DNA of 64,000 nucleotides, taken from NCBI GenBank assembly GCA_030267565.1, contig BRXU01000003.1, forward strand, positions 1,472,001-1,536,000, written 5' to 3'. The notes under the pieces are model-generated. The model ran no database searches. It had not been told where the DNA came from and saw only the letters and a list, made by a program, of their open reading frames with translations. The first letter of the stretch is position 1, and every line of letters starts with the position of its first letter. The translations under genes and the position numbers were made by a program. Positions 53,078 through 64,000 of this stretch are shown one piece after another. This DNA is from Pleodorina starrii (taxonomy: Eukaryota > Chlorophyta > Chlorophyceae > Chlamydomonadales > Volvocaceae).

Positions 53078-55929
53078 ATGGGCCAGGAGCAGAGCATCGA
53101 GGCTGTAAAGGATGCGGTAAACCAGGCGGATACGACTGCGACGACAACCCCCCAAAAGGTATTTTCCGCATAACGCTCGGAATTGCAGTCCTGGAAAGGT
53201 TGTAGTGGTAATTATTGACATCCTTGGTGTTCTGGTATTGTCGGTCACGCAGGAGGGCGGCGGGGGCATCAAGCTGTTCAAGTACGTGACGACGAGCAGC
53301 GGGGACGGTAACTGGGAGCGCGCTAGCTCCAACGCGCAGCCGCGATTCTACGATGCCAAAGAGGACTCAACCAGCAGCGGCAAAAAAGACTACTTCCTGG
53401 AAATTGAACAGGGGGATGTAGATGTGCACGTGGACGCGGAACTCAACTACGTGCTCGACGTGAAAGAGCGGCGTGTTACCTTTGCGGCCAACGAAACTAT
53501 CTACGCCCTTAAGTTTCCCTCTGATGACGCCTGCCGGAAGTTTGGTGAACAGTTGAACGATGCGATCTTCTATAACCAGTATGGCCTTGAGAACGACGAT
53601 GTCAGCCGCGCCAAGATCATGGACGACTTTGCCGGCTCGCTGTTCTCCAAGGAGACGGACGGCTTGTTCGAGCCCATGGAGACCGACGCTGGAGAGGCGG
53701 ATGTCGATACGTACTACACTCCCGAAAAGCTTAGGGAGAAACAGGCCAAGGAAATGGCCAAGGACGAGGATGCCATCAACGGCATTATCATGGGGGCAGG
53801 TGGGTACGCGGGTGGCGGCCGTGAGTGCAGGGGTATGGTGGCGAGGTCTTCGCGTGTACGGGTAGCGCTGCGCGCCAGGCTGCGTTGGGGTTATCGTGTA
53901 ACGTGCTTCCGTATTTTTTGCGGCACGCGGTGCTGCGTTTCTGCTTCACGGATGGCATTGAAGCCTCTGACTTCTCTCGTTCCTTGAGCACCTTCCCAGG
54001 GTCGTATCCCTAGGAGCTTGTATGGCCCCCAACTGATGAAATCTCGTACGTACGGATCCCCTAGGATGCCCTCAGGTGTTTCTTCTGGAACCTATAAACT
54101 GTTGACATATCCCGCTCCAAATTTCGACGGGTATCTTGCCTCCCTCCCCCGATGTCACGATGCCATGTGCAGGCGAGAACAACTATCTGGTGCGGGGCTG
54201 CAGGTTCGACGTGCTACGCAACGTCGAAGGCGGTGGTGTTGAGGATAAGCACCTCAGCTTCATGCTGACCCCGCCACCTGGCGCCGCTTGCTCCACGCCG
54301 TCGCTCAGCACGCGCAAGACGCGCGGCACGGCGGCGAAAGTGGAGGCCGACGCCATAAGGGCGGGCTTCACCCCGTCCAAGGTGCTCTTGACGCACGGCG
54401 AGCGGCGCATGAACCTTCTGACGCCGGAGAACCGCAACATCCTGCACCACGCCGACATTGAGGTGGGCAAGATTGTGAGCACCTTCAACTTCCAGAAGGA
54501 CTCGGTGGACATCCCCATCGTGGAGATTGCCTCGGAGTACAAGGCGGCGCAAACGGAGGACCACTCGCAGTTCCTTGGTCTCGACCAGAACCGCATATGC
54601 AGGTGGGGCGGGGTCTTCGGGGTTGGGGACTGCGGAAGGGGGGGGGCATTGTCATGACAGTGCAGCATGGTTGCCCTAGCTGGCAGCTTTGCCCGGTCTC
54701 ATGAGTTTTCGGGATCAACCGCATGTTAAGTTTGAGGGCAGGGGTTTGGGGGCTGATGCTTCCGTAGGCGTGATGCCAGTGTCATACCCGCGTCCTGGCC
54801 GCTTAATGTCTGCGTCGAGCTTGGGCGGCATGCCGCGGGAGTGCTTTGTTGCAATACCCTGCATTGACAGTTATTAACAAACGGGATTGGTGCCAATAAC
54901 CGTGACGCTGAGTTAAATCGTGTTTGCCCATTGGATAAAACGCTCACTTAGGTGGGACCTGCGCGACAAGAAGGGCGTGGTGCAGGCGTCGCCGGCTGTG
55001 CTGGACTACGTGTCCGGCAAGGATTACAGTCGCGGCACCAACTTCACCTGCATGGCCACGAGCGGCGACGGCTTCGTGGCTGTGGGCTCGCATGACGGCC
55101 GCGTCCGGCTGTACAATAGCCGGGTGCTCACGCAGGCCAAGACGTCCATCCCCGGCTTGGGTGCGCCCATCACCTCTATTGACGTGACCTACGACGGAAA
55201 GTGGGTGCTCGCCACGACGGACCAGTACCTGATGCTCGTAAAGACTACCTATGTGAACGACAAGGGCAAGGATGCCAACGGTTTTGAGAGCAGGATGGGC
55301 GGACGTGGCTCCAGGCCGCGGCTCCTAAGGCTGAAGCCGGAGGACGCGATTAAGACGCAGGTGAGCGGACTGGCCTTGTAGAGGGCGTGCATTTTTGCCA
55401 CTCTTTGACTGAAGGCTTGTCAAGAGGCCTGGACTGAGGTTGAAAGGAATGTGCGCACAGTGTCCCCCGTTCTTCCTCCGTTTCACATTCTTCTCCTTCG
55501 TGCTGCGAGGACCCTAGTTCGCTCGATACCATGAACAAGCCAGAGTCGGCTGTTTGTTGAATGCTCTTGGCTGAATGTGTTAACAGCCCTTTTACCATGA
55601 GTCTGTCCCGCTGTGCCTGCTCCGCTTGCCCGCAGGGCGCCAAGTTCACCAAGGGCAAGTTCACGTGGATCACGGACGGCGGCCACACGGAGCGGTGGGT
55701 GGTGGCGGGCTGCGGCCGCTTCTCCGTGGTGTGGAACTTTACCAAGATCCGCACGTCCGCCACCGAGACGATCGGCTACGGCGGCCTGCCCACGTGCATG
55801 GACTGCTATCTGCGCGCCAAGGAGGAGGAGGTCGTGGACGTGCAGTTCGTGCACCAGAAGTACATGCGCGACGAGGACCAGGCGGCGTTGGTGGTGGCAA
55901 CGCCGCACAGCGTGTTCAACCTGGCGTAA
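53078..55929 (+). CDS. VID27: VID27/CYPRO4-like protein, 5 exons, complete
   Basis: Member of the VID27 family (yeast vacuolar import and degradation protein 27; plant CYPRO4/DEM). Exons are 53078-53158, 53253-53799, 54173-54602, 54952-55360 and 55636-55929; all GT-AG junctions are in phase (27 codons, then phases 1, 2, 0), giving 586 aa, close to plant homologs. The N-terminus MGQEQS is a likely N-myristoylation site. A PH-like module (IKLFKYVTT, YFLEIEQGDVDVHVDAELNY, IYALKFPSDDACRKFGEQL) comes first, then an acidic linker with TYYTPEKLREK. The C-terminal VID27 propeller-like domain follows, with WDLRDKKGVVQ, FTCMATSGDGFVAVGSHDGR, LYNSRVLTQAKTSIPGLGAP and the end VVATPHSVFNLA. The yeast name suggests a link to vesicle/vacuole trafficking; the molecular role is not established. 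Identity is very likely. Confidence 0.93.
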
Positions 55930-56971
55930 GGAGGGGGACTGACAATGTAGTGGGCCGCAGCGACGGCTTCGGGTCGTTTGATGCTTGCCGCCATTATTGG
56001 CTTTGCGGGTTCCTTCCGGCCCCGGCGAAAGGGTTGGAATAAGATGGCCAGCATAGCAGGCAGGTGGTGAAGGTGGTGAAGGTGGCCTCGGCTTCCAAGC
56101 CTGAAAGGCCCCTCGCAAGCATGATAAGCGCGGGTGGCGACTTGGGAGACACCACAGGGGACACTCATGTGCAGGGGTTGCAATGTGTTGCGCGGGCTGA
56201 CGTTCGGGAAGCGAGTTGAGTCAAAGCGAGACTGGGGAAAGGGAGTTGGTGCAAAGCTTGACCTAATGTGCAAGAAGCAAGGTGGGGTTTACCCAGCATG
56301 AGGGAAAGAGGGTGAGGGCACGCATTGTCTGAAAGTCAGTGCGGCATGGATTCACCCAGACGTCACCTTCGGGGGCATGCTCCGGGCTTCGTTACGGAGG
56401 CGATCCGTGTTTACGTCCGCAGCGCGTATCCCAATGAATGTCTGTACTGACATGGTAATAGTTGCAGGGGCACGGCACGATACGAGACACTTGTTTACCG
56501 TCGTCAGTGAGTGTCACGCTCACTTGTAGCTGAATGTTGCACGATGTGGTTTCGTTAGCGTCGTAAGTTCTGTCCGGGTCTGATGTTACAATGGTTACTT
56601 CAGTGAGTCCCTTGTTGGAGTGCGGTTTGCTCGGACCAGTTTTGTACGACACGGACCTGAATGTCATGCATGTACGTTGTGCAGAACCACACGCGCTGTT
56701 GTGCTGTAAATGTGCGTGCAGTGATTGCAACGTGCCGTGTTTGCGTGCGGCGTAGCTCAAGTGAGGATTTGTAAACAGTTGAGGATATATCCCAGGTGTC
56801 CAATGTGTGGTAAAAGCGCAGACGGCTGACGGTGGCCCCCCGCAGGTGATTGTCGGGTATGCTGGCCTGCGGTACCCTGCTTGCGCACAGAGCATGGCAC
56901 CCTCTTGCACTCGAGCTGTGCACAAAATGCGTTTAGAACAGTTGAAGGCCAGGCCCTCCATTAAAATGCTT
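55930..56971. other. VID27 3' flank
   Basis: No gene is recognised. A candidate TGTAA poly(A) signal is at 56705. The DNA has lower GC than the neighbouring coding exons. Confidence 0.5.
56705..56709 (+). terminator. Candidate TGTAA poly(A) signal of VID27
   Basis: TGTAA about 775 nt past the stop codon, embedded in a T/G-rich stretch. Confidence 0.3.
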
Positions 56972-57869
56972 GAGGCCTCACGCCCAGATCCTTGCTCCTG
57001 AGCAGCTAGACGATCGGGCTGCCTGTTACGGCACTCGTACTCGCCAAGAAGGTCCCCAGTGGAAACGGTTTATCGATCAGCTCGTTCTCACCGCGGACGG
57101 CGGCGGTGCACCTGCAGCCCCGGCGGCGGTGACATCAACCAGCCGGCGGTGACATGAACCAGCAGGCCAGCAGCCGGCGGCCCACATATGATTTACGATG
57201 CCACCACCCTCGGGGTCGCAGACATTATTAGCGAGCACGAAGCGCCCGTGGGAGCCGTGCTGCCGGAATCAGCCGCACAGATGCAGCTGTCGTGCGGCCG
57301 CGGTAAACCGAGAGCATGCAAGGGAACTGCGGGGGTCAGCTGGTCGGTCAGCTGGGGTTCTCTCACACACCCAGCCGGGGTTGGCTGGGCTAGGCTCACG
57401 CATCCTTTCATCGATACCACGGGGCCCGCCTATCATGTTGTGCGTGCCGTACGTATCGTATGTGCTTCCGACTGTGCATGCAATAATGACAAACACACCC
57501 ACGCTTTGTAGCCGTCCGCCCATCCGCCCACCCACTACATTAATTTATACCATCCACTCATCCGTCCATCCATCCTCGGGGCCCATCTTCGCGGGTTTCG
57601 TTCGGCGTTTGGCATTTGGCCTGTTGGTTCCATGTATGGCGGCGGTGGGGGGAGGGGGGCAGCAGTGCACGCGCCCTTCATTCACATTCTCCGCCATCTG
57701 TGCACTGGATAGCCGCCCCACAGCCCCCACACTGCGCTCTGCCCACAGCATCCCCACACCCAGCAAACGTACACTACATGCGCAATGCAACCCCACGGGT
57801 AATGCAGTACAGCGAAGGCAGAACCGAACTTGTCGAGTCCTGCTCTTATCGGAGCTGCCAAGCGCAGTG
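56972..57869 (+). repeat. Segmental duplication, copy 1
   Basis: Begins GAGGCCTCACGCCCAGATC and matches copy 2 (from 62751) for most of its length, including an ATG-started frame MIYDATTLGVADIISEHEAP at 57188. The 3' part matches copy 2 at 63919-63995. It has about 100 bp (around 57500-57600) absent from copy 2. Confidence 0.85.
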
Positions 57870-57936
57870 TGAACCACATCCACGAGTGCAGCATGCGTGC
57901 GGCCGGCATGCACAACCCCAAGCCCATGCATGCCCC

Positions 57937-57966
57937 CGAAGGAGACGGCGTTAGCGAACGGACCAG
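57937..57966 (-). repeat. R1 fragment
   Basis: GGAGACGGCGTTAGCGAACG followed by GACC, the reverse of the R1 5' core, just beyond segmental copy 1. Confidence 0.55.
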
Positions 57967-58116
57967 GAACCCAGCAATACTTACCGAACATGCCTGGGCG
58001 GGTGGCTGTGAAGCAGCCCTCCCGACCCCCGGCACCGGACAACACGGTAAGCCGCACCCAGCCCACATACACCCCACGCTACAAGGCAAGTCTGCCGCCG
58101 CTGTTCGTTGATGATG

Positions 58117-60227
58117 CTAGCTAGGCCCCTTAGGTCGCCGCTGCTGCTCCTCGCCCAGCCGCCGCCGCCGCCGCTGCTCGCCCAGCCTTGCAAGCACCCA
58201 CGCGTGGTGCTCCCACGGGTTCATTCGCGCCCTGTCCTCCACCAACTGTACCGCAGCATCCCAGTCCGGTTCGGGGAAGCCCAAGTCCAGCAGGCACTGC
58301 AGCACGGCGTCCGAGACCATGCTGATGCGGATGCAGTCCGCCAGCATCTCCCCCGGCCGCCCCCAGGGGCAGCCCAGCCGGTGCAGGCAGCGGAGCATCG
58401 CCAGATCACCGTTGCGGGCGGCTCCGAGGTAGGCGTCGCCATCGAGCTGGGGCCGCCAAGGAACATACATGATTGCCGTACATACACACATCAATGCACA
58501 GACGGGCGGTTGGGCAGTCAGAGGCGGTGCAACTCCATGCGGCCTCACAGCCGAACTCCCCGGCAGCGGAGTTTTCTTGCAGAGCACTTTGGCAGCTTGG
58601 CAGACAAGTGACTCTGTCCCGGAAGGCGCACATGCAAATCTGAAAACGGCATCGACACCATGAAAAACGTCTCAACATTGACACCACAAATAACACCTGT
58701 CGAGCAGCTCGACGTACGTACAACACACGGTGGCCCGGCACACACGTCTAATGGACCTGCCGAGTGACCTGGCTGGGCACAGCGCATGCAAAATGAACCA
58801 CCGGTGGGCCACAACTGGTGGGCCACACGGAGCGCATCGTACATGAGGTGGTGACAAACGAGGACGGCGACACCCACCGGGAAGGGGCAGCCCCGCTCCA
58901 CCAGCCACTCCAGCACCTCTTCGCAGCCGCTCGCGGCGCCGTTGGGGATGGCAACGGGGCCCAGGGCCCAGCCGCGGTCGTAAAGCCAGGCCATCAGCTC
59001 AAGGTTGCCGCTCTCCGCCGCGCAGTCGAGCAAGCTAGCTGCACCGTCAGCCGGTGCGACGCCCAGGCCCTCCACCGCCCAGGCCACCAGCGGCAGGAGA
59101 CCCGCCCGGGCCGCCTCGACCGCAACAGAAAGGGTGTTGACGGGCAAGCCGCTGGCGTGCAGGTACTGCAGTACGGCCAGGTGCCCCTGGCGGGCTGCAT
59201 CCGCCACGGGGAGCTGATCGCCTGTGGGCCGCACCCCCACTTGCTCCACCAGGAAACGCAGGGCGGCAAGATTGCCGAGAGAGACTGCAGCCTCCGCCAC
59301 CCCCGCATCTAGGGGGTAGCCCCGGCCGCGCAGCCACTGCAGACGCGCCACCACTGCATCACCGTTACCAGCCCGAACAGCGGACTTGCACGCCCTAGCC
59401 TTGCGGGGGTAGCCCAGCCCCTCCAGCCACTCCACTTTGGCCTGCCAGTCGGGCGTGGTGCTGCGGGCCGCGGCCGCCACGATGTCACTGCGATCCGACT
59501 CGTCGAACTGCACAAGGTGCTGCTGCAGTTCGCTGCCGTGGTGCCCTGCCATGAGCTGCTGCCACAGCCGCTGCAGCGCCGCCAGGCTCAAGTACTCCGC
59601 CGCGGCCTTCAACAATGACCAGCAGAGATCATACAAATCATACACATCGTCCCTGGGACGGCCCTGCAACTCCGTCAGCAGCCACTGCATAAGGTCCTCC
59701 CGCCCGCCCCGGGCAGCGCTGCAAACGACGTGCCAGTGGAAGGGGCAGCCGCTTGCCAACAGCCACTCGCACACGTGCCGGTGGCCGGCCTTCGCCGCGG
59801 CTGACAGAGATCGGCCCCAAGGGCAGCGGCGGGCGCGCAGTACCTTGCATATGTCAAGCTGGCCCGCGGCTGCGGCGGCCGCAAGCATCTCGCACCGAAG
59901 ATGAAGACCCGCGTTGGCAAGGGCAACCTCCAGGTTGGCGACGCTGCCGCTTGCCGCCGTCAGGCACAGCAGCTGCAGCCGCTGGTTGCGAGATATCGCG
60001 CGAAAAGCGCCCGGGCGGCCCCAGCGCTCCCGGAACACGTGGATGGGTGACGGAAGCGAGAGCCGCAAGGTCCTGTGAGTTGCGAACTGATCCGATGTCG
60101 CCTTGTCTATCAGTCGCATTGTGCTGGCCAGTTCGTTAAGTGGCAAATGGCGCGCAATGCACGCCACGATGCCCGGCAGCCAAATGCTCGAGCCGTCGGG
60201 TGTAACTTGAGTAACCGACTGAGACAT
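58117..60227 (-). CDS. Ankyrin-type repeat protein, 2 exons
   Basis: Exon 1 is 60227-58827 and exon 2 is 58446-58117, joined in phase 0 (donor CGT/GTGGCC; acceptor CCCCAG/CTC), giving 576 aa. The N-terminus has an F-box-like opening (IWLPGIVACIARHLPLNELA) followed by KATSDQF, an arrangement I associate with volvocine ankyrin proteins. At least ten degenerate repeats of about 33 residues follow, of the form AAA-x-GHxxVCEWLLASGCPF, GNLAALRFLVEQ and GHLAVLQYLHASGLPV. Exon 2 adds GAARNGDLAMLRCLHRLGCPWG and a basic Arg-rich end. Such proteins usually mediate protein contacts; the partner is unknown. The single large GC-rich exon and clear ATG make exon 1 firm. The splice donor is inferred from frame; a readthrough version would continue to a stop at 58545 without repeat similarity. 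Confidence 0.8.
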
Positions 60228-61245
60228 TGTTTTCCCCTATATCATTCACATGTAAGCTCAAGGATTCCTGCGCCTGTATGCGACAGCATGATGCCAAAAT
60301 TGTAAGATGAAAACGGCCTTCCGCAAGGCTTGGCGTAAGCAGGAGGCCCAAAAACTTATTCAAAGAGGTAAGCTGGTCATCAATGGAAAAAGCTTTGCTA
60401 CCCTAAGCTTGCTCCATGGCAATTTTGGTTCTCAGATCCGGATTTCGTACGGCGGCCGTTGACCACTTCTTCCCTTCCCGCTTCCCGGGGACATGAAAGC
60501 CACACGCCTGAATAGCCTGCCCGCGCTCCGATACTCCTCACGGGCTTCCGTCGATGGCTGCGGTGTGGACCTAGATAGGTTATCAGCCGGTCCAGGTGCT
60601 GTCCAGGGACCTCGGAACCGGGCTGCCGCTTTAAGGTTGCAATGTTGACCACCTAGCTCCACTTGCGCCGTCCTTCACCGTGGTCCACCCCAAGCCAACC
60701 CAATTCATCCTCGTTATGTTAATCCTGTTCCTGGGCCATCTTGTGCGGCCCCGGGGCCCGTTAACAATTAGGGGCCTCGCGGCAAATTTCCCCGCGGTTG
60801 CGGTTTTCTCAGGTTTTCTGAGCCTTTCCCCCCGCGGGCTGGCTCGTTCCTGTCTGGGTGAGTTGTGCTGTCTGGTCTGGTCGCCTCCGGTGCCCTGGTC
60901 GCCTCGGCTGCCCTGGTCGCCTCCGGTGCAGTGCACGGCCAGTTGGCCCGTTGGCTCTACACTTCTTCAGTCTGGAGCCCCACTGTAACAACCCCAGTAC
61001 ACTCCCTCCCCAACACACACCCACACACGAACCTCTAAACGGTCAGCGCCATGGCACCCGCACTGCCGCAGAGGCATGGAAGGCGGCGCATCCGTTCTTT
61101 TGTGGCAGGGTTTGGGGATCCGTGCTCCCCTCCCTTTCCGTACCACCTCCCGGGGCAGCTCCGAAAGCGCTGGGGCGGGGACGGGGACGGGGGGGGGGGC
61201 GGAGACGGGGCTGAGAGCGGGGCGGGGCGCACATCCCCTCCCCCA

Positions 61246-61300
61246 CCGTCCGTTCGCTCACGCCGTCTCCTTCTCCGCTGCGAAATTCTCTTTTATACCC
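61246..61300 (+). repeat. R1 repeat, near full length
   Basis: CGTTCGCTCACGCCGTCTCC, TTCTCCGCTGCG and an AAATTCTCTTTTATACCCC tail, nearly identical to the copies at 12217 and 13997, more than 47 kb away. Confidence 0.75.
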
Positions 61301-62437
61301 CCACCTCAAGGCGAGTCGAGTCGAGTCGAGGTGGGGCTGGGAGGGGCGCGTGCTGCTCAAACGAAGAGATGACCCATAACATAACACCAGGTGACATGAG
61401 GAGCAACGGACAGACAGGCAGGCAGGCAGGCAGGTGGACGGGGGAGGTAACGTAGTTGTGTTGTTTAGAAGGGGCAGGCGCATGTGCACGCACACGCATT
61501 CCCCGCACGCATGCTCACACATGTCCCGCACACACATGCCCACACGGTCAGCAACCGGCTGTGCCGACAGACCGCCAACCAACACAATGGATGGCGGGCG
61601 CCGCAGCGCCGCCGCGCCGCGGTCCCTGTTGGTTTTTGAGTATCAGTGCAGTGTGGTGCGGTGCGATGTTTTCTGACCGCATTTGGGTCGCGCATCGCCC
61701 TTTTTCCTATTTACGGGGAGGAAATGCACCCTGGCGGGTTGCGGCCTGGCGGGTTGCGGCCCTCGTAAGCAAGCCGCACGCCAGCTTCTTGGGTGGTGTG
61801 GGTCGCGCCCTGCGTTCCTTTATTCCGGGGTCTCGTGGGGGGAGGGTTGGATGGGCGGAAGGAGGAGCGCGGGAGCAGGGGGCCGGGGGGAGGGGGTGGT
61901 GTCGCTGCGGCTGCAGCCTTTTACGGTAGCTGCGGCCACTGGCGCAACTGCTGTCACTGCTGGTGCCGACGCGGAATGGCCGTACAGGCCTCGGCTTCCG
62001 AGCTTCGTGCCGTTGAACTCCCCCCGGGCCGCTGTGTGTGGGGCAGAGCACTGGGCCTAGCATTTGTACGGCGGACGTCGTACGGCATATCGTACGACCA
62101 CGAACTGCGGAGCGAGAAAACGCGTGTGTATGTGACTGCGTGCCCAGGGGGCATTGTACCGGTGTCTTGTGTCGGTTCGGGAAACCGGCGATATCAAAAT
62201 GGATATCGCCCAACTGCCAGCACAGAGCTTGGGCATGATACCGGTAAGGCGTTGGTTGGAGGTTGTTGGTTATCAGGGTGGTTATTATCCTGATTGATGG
62301 TGGTTGGTTGGGTTTGGCGCCGTGCGTGTGTGTGTGTGTGTCCGTGTTCCCCTGGTGGTCGGTAGACGGTGTGGTGCGGAGCGGGAGGTTGCGGCCTGAC
62401 GCTTCACTCCCGCTTTCTCCTTCACAAGAGACGCGGA

Positions 62438-62596
62438 ATGGCCCCCCTCATGTCGGCGTTGGCATTTCAAAGTGCGGGATTCTTCGGAGCTGTGGCTGCG
62501 GTCATGACGGCACCTCCCCCTGCCCTTGGTGCCCTCTGCACCCTGTGCGGCCAGGCTCAGGCTCAGGCGGCTCAGGCGCCAGGTCCTGGCACGTGA
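62438..62596 (+). CDS. Small ORF, 52 aa, uncertain
   Basis: ATG-started frame MAPLMSALAFQSAGFFGAVA, then an Ala/Pro/Gln-rich tail ending at TGA 62594-62596. Codons are host-like. It could be a small membrane peptide, an exon of a larger gene or chance. Confidence 0.2.
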   Translation: MAPLMSALAFQSAGFFGAVAAVMTAPPPALGALCTLCGQAQAQAAQAPGPGT

Positions 62597-62750
62597 GGCC
62601 GCTTGACCCCGAATGCGGCCGGTATGGCTACTCAGTTACCGGCATGGAGGCGCCGGCCCCGACTGGCTGGTTGGTCGCTTAAGTGGGTGGGTGGTCATTG
62701 TGGGGAAAGGGGAGGCCGGGCCACGTGGGCCCGCCGGCACTGAGGCTTAA

Positions 62751-64000
62751 GAGGCCTCACTCCCAGATCTATGCTCCTGAGCAGCCGAACGACCGGGCTG
62801 CCTGTACGGCACTCGTGATTGCCAAGCAGTAATCAGTCATGGTCGCGCCAACTGCCGTGCCTGCGGGCCTCGGACCGCCACACAGGCGCTGCAGTGCCGT
62901 ACCGGGTGAAGGGCGCGGACCGTAGAGCCCAACGACGGTCTCAGACCTTTGCTTCGGTGATCCTTCAGGGTCCATTCTCTGCGTGTGGATGTTGCAAACG
63001 GTAATTGGGGGGTGCGTGATCCAATACCCAAACAACTACCCATTCGAGCCGGGGGCCCAGGGTCTCACAATTCGCCAAATAAACGGTCCCCGGTTGAAAC
63101 GGTTTATTGATCAGCTCGTTGAATTATCAGCTCGTTATCGCGGACGGCGGCGGTGCACCTGCAGCCCCTTGTGGTCCGCGGCGGTGACATCAACCAGCAG
63201 GCCAGCAGCCGGCGGCCCACATATGATTTACGATGCCACCATCCTCGGGGTCGCAGACATAATCAGCGAGCACGAAGCGCCCGTGGGAGCCGTGCTGTCG
63301 GAATCAGCCGCACAGATGCAGCTGTCGTACGGCCGCGGTAAACCGACAGCATGCCCGGGAAGTGCGGGGGACGCCCAGTCGGTCAGCCGGGGTTCTCTCA
63401 CGCACCCAGCCGGGGTTGGCTGGGCTAAGGTTGCTTGACTACACTTTTATCGATATGACGGGGCCCACCCTTGATGTTGTGCGTGCCGTACGCATCGTAT
63501 GCGCTTCTGATTGTGCATGTGATTATGATTGATGGTTCCATGTTCCATGTTTGGCGGCGGGGAGGAGGGCGGCAGCGGTGCACGCACCCTTCGTTCACAG
63601 TCTCCGCCATCTGTGCACTGGATAGCCGCCCCACAGCTACCCCACACTTCGTCCTGCCCACAGCATCCCCGCACCCAGCAAACGTACACTACATGCGCAA
63701 TGCAACCCCCCATGGGTCCAGCACCGTACGTCGCCCGACAGCCAAGATGATCGGTGTGCCGCGACGACGTGGCCGGACGTGGCGAACCGTTGCGCGGCAT
63801 AACGTACCAGCAACGTGGCGTGGTGCGAAGTAATGTGGTATTGCAGCCCCGCCGACTGCAGTTGCCATGCCTTGCAGCACTCGGCTGCCTCCCTAGACGA
63901 GGGCCCTGCAGCGCTGTCCCTAATGCAGTACAGCGAAGGCAGAACCGAACTTGTCGAGTCCTGCTCTTATCGGAGCTGCCAAGCGCAGCGTGAACCACGT
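62751..64000 (+). repeat. Segmental duplication, copy 2, runs off the window
   Basis: Starts GAGGCCTCACTCCCAGATC like copy 1. About 260 bp (62825-63085) and about 200 bp (63716-63918) are extra relative to copy 1. The shared frame reads MIYDATILGVADIISEHEAP at 63222. It continues past position 64000. Confidence 0.85.

Larger units (their letters stand above)
60228..62750. other. Intergenic, no firm gene
   Basis: Upstream region of the ankyrin gene, then repeat-rich DNA. A 21-bp tandem repeat (CTGGTCGCCTCCGGTGCC type) is at about 60872-60930, an R1 copy at 61246-61300 and a CGAGT repeat at about 61314-61330. A 52-codon ORF at 62438-62596 is listed separately. Confidence 0.5.

Noticed and set aside
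58545..58826. Unspliced C-terminus of the ankyrin protein
   Set aside because: Past residue 467 the unspliced frame loses all repeat similarity, while a splice to 58446 restores ankyrin-type repeats in phase.

Overview
The window reads as nuclear DNA of a GC-rich green alga, most likely from the Chlamydomonadales (the Chlamydomonas/volvocine group). The reasons are very high GC at third codon positions, many short exons split by GC-rich introns full of microsatellites, a plant-type sterol gene (cycloeucalenol cycloisomerase), a VID27/CYPRO4 gene, and an ankyrin-type protein of a style that is abundant in volvocine algae. All exon models below were built by hand from splice sites, frame continuity and recognisable protein families. 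No transcript evidence or database search was used.

Layout. 1.5-6.6 kb: complete 8-exon CPI1 on the minus strand. 6.6-7.6 kb: a head-to-head intergenic region that holds an unexplained ORF with non-host codon use. 7.6-13.3 kb: a 9-exon SnRK2-like kinase with an acylation-type N-terminus. 15.9-18.9 kb: a 7-exon J-domain protein with a membrane segment and a Gln-rich tail. 20.1-27.8 kb: a 12-exon membrane-anchored calcineurin-like metallophosphoesterase. 28.5-30.4 kb: a 3-exon low-complexity protein with a small-residue hydrophobic segment. 30.4-34.7 kb: gene-poor DNA of lower GC with an interstitial telomere-like array and a fold-back repeat. 34.7-36.2 kb: a Gln-rich orphan gene. 37.1-37.3 kb: an AT-only block with a perfect 28-bp inverted repeat. 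38.6-43.9 and 46.4-51.6 kb: two tandem minus-strand genes for a GT-A type glycosyltransferase (MGAT4/PGAP4-like architecture). 53.1-55.9 kb: a complete 5-exon VID27-like gene. 58.1-60.2 kb: an ankyrin-type repeat gene lying between two copies of a segmental duplication (57.0-57.9 and 62.75 to at least 64.0 kb).

The genes do not form an operon or an obvious pathway: sterol synthesis, signalling, chaperone, phosphoesterase, secretory-pathway glycosylation and vesicle/vacuole functions lie side by side, as expected for a eukaryotic chromosome arm.

The most unusual content is non-coding. (1) Short modular repeats (called R1, R2 and R3 here) recur in the introns of several unrelated genes, sometimes joined in pairs. 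(2) A 12-bp near-perfect palindrome, GACCCRYGGGTC, occurs eight times between 26.3 and 48.5 kb in exons, introns and intergenic DNA, and was not found elsewhere in the window. (3) The tandem glycosyltransferases have almost identical 3' exons but very different 5' exons, all introns modelled in phase 0, and what appears to be a shared GC-AG intron.
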